A stretch of DNA of 64,000 bases, from NCBI GenBank assembly GCA_052035645.1, contig JBPOHK010000134.1, forward strand, positions 28,498-92,497, given 5' to 3'. Below, one piece after another: positions 60,710 to 64,000 of this stretch. The notes under the pieces are model-generated. The model worked only from the letters and a program-made list of their open reading frames with translations, was not told the origin of the DNA and did not search any database. A program made the translations under genes and the position numbers. Each line of letters starts with the position of its first letter. Position 1 is the first letter of the stretch. Source of the DNA: RPQJ01 sp052035645 (GTDB lineage Bacteria > Pseudomonadota > Gammaproteobacteria > Steroidobacterales > Steroidobacteraceae).

Positions 60710-60810
60710 GGTCATATCTCCTTGAAACATATGGTCTCAAGGAATGAATGGGTTTGTCAAGTATATAATTGCCCCGGGCGCACCAGAATGAATCATGCCG
60801 CATCGCAAGA

Positions 60811-60906
60811 GCACCATTTCAGTGCGTTTCAAGACCGTACCTCGGACCCGTTCGCGGAAAAAGTCATTGTAGCGCGCCACTTAGGTGCGCTGGCATACTA
60901 CCTGCA
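60811..60906 (+). promoter_or_regulatory. glnA upstream region: NtrC-like sites and sigma-54 promoter
   Basis: GCACCATTTCAGTGC (60811-60825) resembles the NtrC-binding consensus (GCACC..GGTGC type). A second near-palindrome, GCGCCACTTAGGTGCGC, lies at 60874-60890. TGGCATACTACCTGCA (60891-60906) has GG and GC exactly 10 bp apart, as in RpoN promoters, with two deviations from TGGCACG-N4-TTGCW. The arrangement fits nitrogen control of glnA. The transposon ends only 30-38 bp upstream of the first site. Confidence 0.65.
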
Positions 60907-60994
60907 TCCATTTGGTTCCCCACAGACAGGCTTCCGGGCCGTCGCGGCGAGCGACCCGAGGCATCCGATTTCGCTGCAAACGCTAGGAGAACCC

Positions 60995-62407
60995 ATGAGC
61001 ACCGCTGCCGACGTTCTGAAGATGATCAAGGAAAAGGAGGTCAAGTTCGTCGACCTTCGCTTCACCGACACCAAGGGCAAGGAACAGCACGTCACCGTGC
61101 CGACCCGCGTGGTCGATGAATCCTTCTTCGAGGACGGCAAGGGCTTCGACGGTTCCTCGATCGCCGGCTGGAAGGGCATCCAGGAGTCCGACATGATCCT
61201 GATGCCGGATCCGACCACCGCCGTGCTCGATCCGTTCTACGAAGAGACCACGCTCGACCTGCGCTGCGACATCATCGAGCCGTCGACGATGCAGGGCTAC
61301 GAGCGCGACCCGCGCTCGCTCGCGAAGCGCGCCGAGGCCTACCTGAAGTCGACCGGCATCGCCGACACGTCGATCTGGGGCCCCGAGAACGAATTCTTCA
61401 TCTTCGACAGCGTGCGCCACGGCAGCGCGATGAACGGCTGCTACTACGAGGTCGACTCGGTGCAGGGCGCCTGGAATTCCGGCGCGACGATGGAAGGCGG
61501 CAACCTCGGCCACCGTCCGGGCATCCAGGGCGGCTATTTCCCCGTGCCGCCGGTCGATGCCTACCAGGACCTGCGCACCGCCATGTGCCAGGCCATGACC
61601 GAGCTGGGCCTCAAGGTCGAGGTGCACCACTCCGAGGTCGCGACCGCGGGCCAGGCCGAGATCAACGTCGCCGCCAATTCGCTGGTGAAGAAGGCCGACG
61701 AGGTGCAGATCCTCAAGTACGCCATTCACAACGTCGCGGCCAGCTACGGCAAGACCGCCACGTTCATGCCGAAGCCGCTCGTGGGCGACAACGGCAACGG
61801 CATGCACGTCAACCAGTCGCTCGCGAAGGACGGCAAGAACCTGTTCGGCGGCGACAAGTACGGCGGCCTCTCCGAGATGGCCATCTACTACATCGGCGGC
61901 ATCATCAAGCACGCCAAGGCGCTGAACGCGATCTGCAATGCCTCGACCAACAGCTACAAGCGGCTGGTCCCGGGCTTCGAGGCGCCGGTGATGCTGGCCT
62001 ACTCCGCGCGCAACCGCTCGGCGTCGATCCGCATCCCGCACGTGATGAACCCGAAGGGCCGCCGCATCGAGGTGCGCTTCCCGGATTCCACCGCGAACCC
62101 GTACCTGTGCTTCGCGGCGATGCTGATGGCCGGCCTCGACGGCATCAAGAACAAGATTCACCCGGGCGACCCGGCCGACAAGGACCTGTACGACCTGGAG
62201 CCGGAGGAGGCGAAGCACATCCCGACCGTGTGCCACTCGCTGGACATGGCGCTCGAGGCGCTCGACAAGGATCGCGGCTTCCTCAAGGAAGGCGGCGTGT
62301 TCACCGACGACGTCATCGACGCCTACATCGGCCTCAAGATGCAGGAAGTCACCAAGCTGCGCATGTCGACGCACCCGGTGGAGCTCGAGCTCTACTACAG
62401 CGTCTGA
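60995..62407 (+). CDS. glnA: Glutamine synthetase type I
   Basis: Makes glutamine from glutamate, ammonia and ATP. 470 residues: 'FVDLRFTDTKGKEQHVTVP', 'GKGFDGSSIAGWKGIQESDMILMPD', 'GPENEFFIFD', 'NGNGMHVNQSL', 'NRSASIRIPHV', 'KGRRIEVRFPDSTANPYL'. 'DKDLYDLEPEEAKHIP' contains the Tyr that is adenylylated in GSI-beta enzymes, so activity is expected to be controlled by GlnE. AGGAGA precedes the ATG at 60995; the frame is open far upstream only by chance. It is followed by a hairpin, then a DUF4124 gene and glnL. Confidence 0.98.
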   Translation: MSTAADVLKMIKEKEVKFVDLRFTDTKGKEQHVTVPTRVVDESFFEDGKGFDGSSIAGWKGIQESDMILMPDPTTAVLDPFYEETTLDLRCDIIEPSTMQGYERDPRSLAKRAEAYLKSTGIADTSIWGPENEFFIFDSVRHGSAMNGCYYEVDSVQGAWNSGATMEGGNLGHRPGIQGGYFPVPPVDAYQDLRTAMCQAMTELGLKVEVHHSEVATAGQAEINVAANSLVKKADEVQILKYAIHNVAASYGKTATFMPKPLVGDNGNGMHVNQSLAKDGKNLFGGDKYGGLSEMAIYYIGGIIKHAKALNAICNASTNSYKRLVPGFEAPVMLAYSARNRSASIRIPHVMNPKGRRIEVRFPDSTANPYLCFAAMLMAGLDGIKNKIHPGDPADKDLYDLEPEEAKHIPTVCHSLDMALEALDKDRGFLKEGGVFTDDVIDAYIGLKMQEVTKLRMSTHPVELELYYSV

Positions 62408-62428
62408 GGCAGCTCCGGGCTGTGGGAA

Positions 62429-62456
62429 CCGGGCGGTCGCGCGAGCGGCCGCCCGG
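62429..62456 (+). terminator. Hairpin downstream of glnA
   Basis: 12-bp stem with one G-T wobble: CCGGGCGGTCGC (62429-62440), loop GCGA, GCGGCCGCCCGG (62445-62456), starting 22 bp after the glnA stop. No T-run follows, so it may attenuate rather than end transcription into the downstream ntr genes. Confidence 0.5.
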
Positions 62457-62540
62457 GCCGGCCCGGCAACCCATGACGCGCATCGCATTCGTCCGCGGTC
62501 GCTTTGTCAGCCGGTAGGCGTGGGGCTATGCTCTCGAGCC

Positions 62541-63188
62541 ATGAAGACACGGTCGCTCCTGTTGCTGGGCTGCCTGCTCGCCGTGGCGGTGCAGGCGGCG
62601 ACGACGAAGCGCGAGATGTGGGTGTGGAAGGACGCGAACGGCGTCCCGCAGTACTCCGACGTGCCGAGGCCCGGTGCCAGGCGCATCGAGATCGTCGGCA
62701 GTGCGCCCGCGAACCCCGTGCCCGTCGACACGCCCGCGAGTCCGCCGCGTGCCGGGTCCTCCGAGGAGGGCCGCTCGTCCGAAGCGCGCGAGCCGGTGTA
62801 CGTCCGCTACGAGTCGCTGGCCTTCGTCGCCCCCGAGCCGGAGCAGTCGTTCTTCAGTTCCGACGGTGTCGTGCCGGTGCAGCTGCAGTCCGAACCGGAG
62901 CTGTCGGCGGACGACCGGCTGGTGATCTACCTCGACGGCAAGCCGGCCGACGCGCCGGAGAGTGCCTACCAGGTGACCCTGAGCGGCGTGGAGCGCGGCG
63001 AGCACGTGCTCACCGCCACGATCTTCGACCCGCAAGGCGTGCCGAAGATCGACAGCGCGCCGCGCAAGTTCTTCATGCAGCCGAACACGGTGGACAATCC
63101 GCGCAATCTCGGCCCGGCGCTGAAGCCGAGGCCCGCGCCGCTGCCCGCGCCGCCGCCGGCACCGAAGCCGCCCAAGTCCAGCAAGTAG
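62541..63188 (+). CDS. DUF4124 domain-containing exported protein
   Basis: 215-residue protein: signal peptide MKTRSLLLLGCLLAVAVQA, then the DUF4124 core 'KREMWVWKDANGVPQYSDVPRPGARRIEIV' (about 23-52), a variable Pro/Ser linker, a beta-domain 'VVPVQLQSEPELSADDRLVIYLDGKPADAPESAYQVTLSGVERGEHVLTATIFDPQG', and a Pro/Ala/Lys-rich tail. DUF4124 genes are common next to glnA-ntrBC in gammaproteobacteria; function unknown. Start ATG at 62541. Confidence 0.88.
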   Translation: MKTRSLLLLGCLLAVAVQAATTKREMWVWKDANGVPQYSDVPRPGARRIEIVGSAPANPVPVDTPASPPRAGSSEEGRSSEAREPVYVRYESLAFVAPEPEQSFFSSDGVVPVQLQSEPELSADDRLVIYLDGKPADAPESAYQVTLSGVERGEHVLTATIFDPQGVPKIDSAPRKFFMQPNTVDNPRNLGPALKPRPAPLPAPPPAPKPPKSSK

Positions 63189-63224
63189 GCGCGCCGCCAC
63201 GCCCGCGCCCCGGGGAGGCGTGAG

Positions 63225-64000
63225 GTGGCCGCCGAGCTGCGACCGATCGTCCGCCCGTCCCTCGACGAGCTCGCCCACCTGCTCGACGGCATGTCCACCT
63301 GCATCGTCTGGCTGGACGCCGACGGGGCGGTCGTGCACCTCAACGAACCGGCCGAGGACCTCTTCGGCATGAGCCGGAACGTCGCGGCGGGACGCGCCAT
63401 CCGCGACCTGCTCAAGTCCAACACCGAGCTCGAGGGCGTGATCAGCCGGGCCCGCGCGGCGGGTGCGCAGTATTCGCGGCGCGAGATCCCGTTCGAAGCC
63501 GGGCCCGGTGCGCCGCCCCGCACGCTCGACGCGACGGTCACCCCGTTCGACCAGCCGGGCCGCCCGGGTGGCGTCCTGGTGGAACTCGCCGACACCACGC
63601 ACCACCAGCGCATCACGCGCGAGAACGCGCTGCTCACGCAGCTCGGCGGCAGCCGCGCGATGGTTCGCCAGCTCGCCCACGAGATCAAGAACCCGCTCGG
63701 CGGCCTGCGCGGCGCGGCGCAGCTGCTCGAGCGGCAGCTCAAGGACCCGGCGCTGCACGAGTACACCTCGGTGATCATCGCCGAGGCCGACCGGCTCGCC
63801 TCGCTGATGGACGCCCTGCTCGGCCCGGGCCAGCCGCCGCGCAAGGAACCCGTCAACATCCACGAGATCGTGCAGCACGTCGGCCACCTGCTCGCGGCCG
63901 AGGCGCCGACCGGCGTGGTCATCGAGCGCGACTACGACCCGAGCCTGCCGCGCATGCGGCTCGACCGCAACCAGATCATCCAGGCGCTGCTCAACCTCGG
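63225..64000 (+). CDS. glnL: Nitrogen regulation sensor histidine kinase NtrB (GlnL), 3' end outside window
   Basis: Sensor kinase/phosphatase that controls NtrC in response to PII. Only the first 258 codons lie in the window. GTG at 63225 has GGGGAGG 7 bp upstream. A PAS domain ('LLDGMSTCIVWLDADGAVVHLNEPAEDLFGMS', about 18-60) is followed by the dimerisation/phosphoacceptor helix with His152 in HEIKNPLGG and the start of the ATPase domain (N box 'DRNQIIQALLNL'). Order glnA-DUF4124-glnL predicts glnG (ntrC) next. Confidence 0.93.
   Translation, partial: MAAELRPIVRPSLDELAHLLDGMSTCIVWLDADGAVVHLNEPAEDLFGMSRNVAAGRAIRDLLKSNTELEGVISRARAAGAQYSRREIPFEAGPGAPPRTLDATVTPFDQPGRPGGVLVELADTTHHQRITRENALLTQLGGSRAMVRQLAHEIKNPLGGLRGAAQLLERQLKDPALHEYTSVIIAEADRLASLMDALLGPGQPPRKEPVNIHEIVQHVGHLLAAEAPTGVVIERDYDPSLPRMRLDRNQIIQALLNL

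Larger units (their letters stand above)
58193..60773. mobile_element. IS1595-like transposon with passenger genes
   Basis: 2581-bp element bounded by 25-bp imperfect inverted repeats. The left end reads GGCAATTATGTACATTGC (58193 on) and the right end, read inward, GGCAATTATATACTTGAC (from 60773); both then continue with AAACCCA, for 21 of 25 matches. It is flanked by CCGCGCGC (58185-58192) and CCGGGCGC (60774-60781), an 8-bp target duplication with one mismatch; 8 bp is the IS1595-family length. It carries a transposase (59768-60709) and several passenger frames at 58276-59787. GC content is visibly lower than the flanks. Confidence 0.88.

Noticed and set aside
60464..60994. Upstream extension of the glnA frame
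   Set aside because: It would cross the transposon end and the regulatory region; the conserved GlnA N-terminus and AGGAGA site fix the start at 60995.

Overview
This is a chromosomal window from a high-GC proteobacterium. It is most likely a gammaproteobacterium near the Xanthomonadales / Nevskiales / Steroidobacterales. The reasons are the intact origin-proximal order mnmE-yidC-yidD-rnpA-rpmH-dnaA-dnaN-recF-gyrB, a FabR-FabA-FabB unit, split glycyl-tRNA synthetase (GlyQ/GlyS), many secreted peptidases, and GGGGACA-type palindromic repeats between genes. This placement is inference; no 16S gene is present.

Layout. 1-5.8 kb: a wax-ester synthase, two secreted peptidases (S10, S41) and an SDR, separated by palindromic repeats. 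5.8-16 kb: the replication-origin block, with a probable oriC between dnaA and dnaN, two parS-like sites inside recF, and an rnpA with no canonical start codon at the expected place. 16-21 kb: a secreted hypothetical protein, an AraC regulator, an M13 metallopeptidase and a periplasmic ClpP/crotonase-like protein. 21-33 kb: a divergent locus. One arm carries a cupin-XRE regulator, an OCD-family reductase, a D-amino-acid dehydrogenase-like oxidase and PutA. The other carries a TonB receptor, an MFS carrier and an M19 dipeptidase. I read it as a peptide / D-proline (or related cyclic imino acid) utilisation system. 33.5-37 kb: another M13 and another S10 peptidase. 37-42 kb: fabR, fabA, fabB, then tyrosine phenol-lyase with a divergent LysR regulator. 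42-50 kb: small housekeeping and membrane genes, plsC, glyS and glyQ; the glyQ 3' end carries a palindromic repeat that is translated. 50-58 kb: RDD protein, quinone reductase/TetR pair, a PEP-CTERM protein behind a near-perfect sigma-54 promoter, a COG2855-type putative sulfate exporter, and an operon headed by sulfoacetaldehyde acetyltransferase (xsc).

58.2-60.8 kb is a 2.58-kb IS1595-like transposon. It has 25-bp imperfect terminal inverted repeats, an 8-bp near-identical target duplication, a DDE-type transposase and a set of lower-GC passenger genes, one of which has an RNTLLH (R-X4-H) HEPN-like motif. It sits just upstream of the glnA regulatory region. The window ends with glnA, a DUF4124 protein and the 5' part of glnL (ntrB), the nitrogen-regulation locus.

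The genes together suggest an aerobic heterotroph that lives on proteins and peptides: six secreted or peptide-cleaving hydrolases, proline/D-amino-acid oxidation, tyrosine cleavage and sulfonate degradation, plus storage-lipid synthesis.
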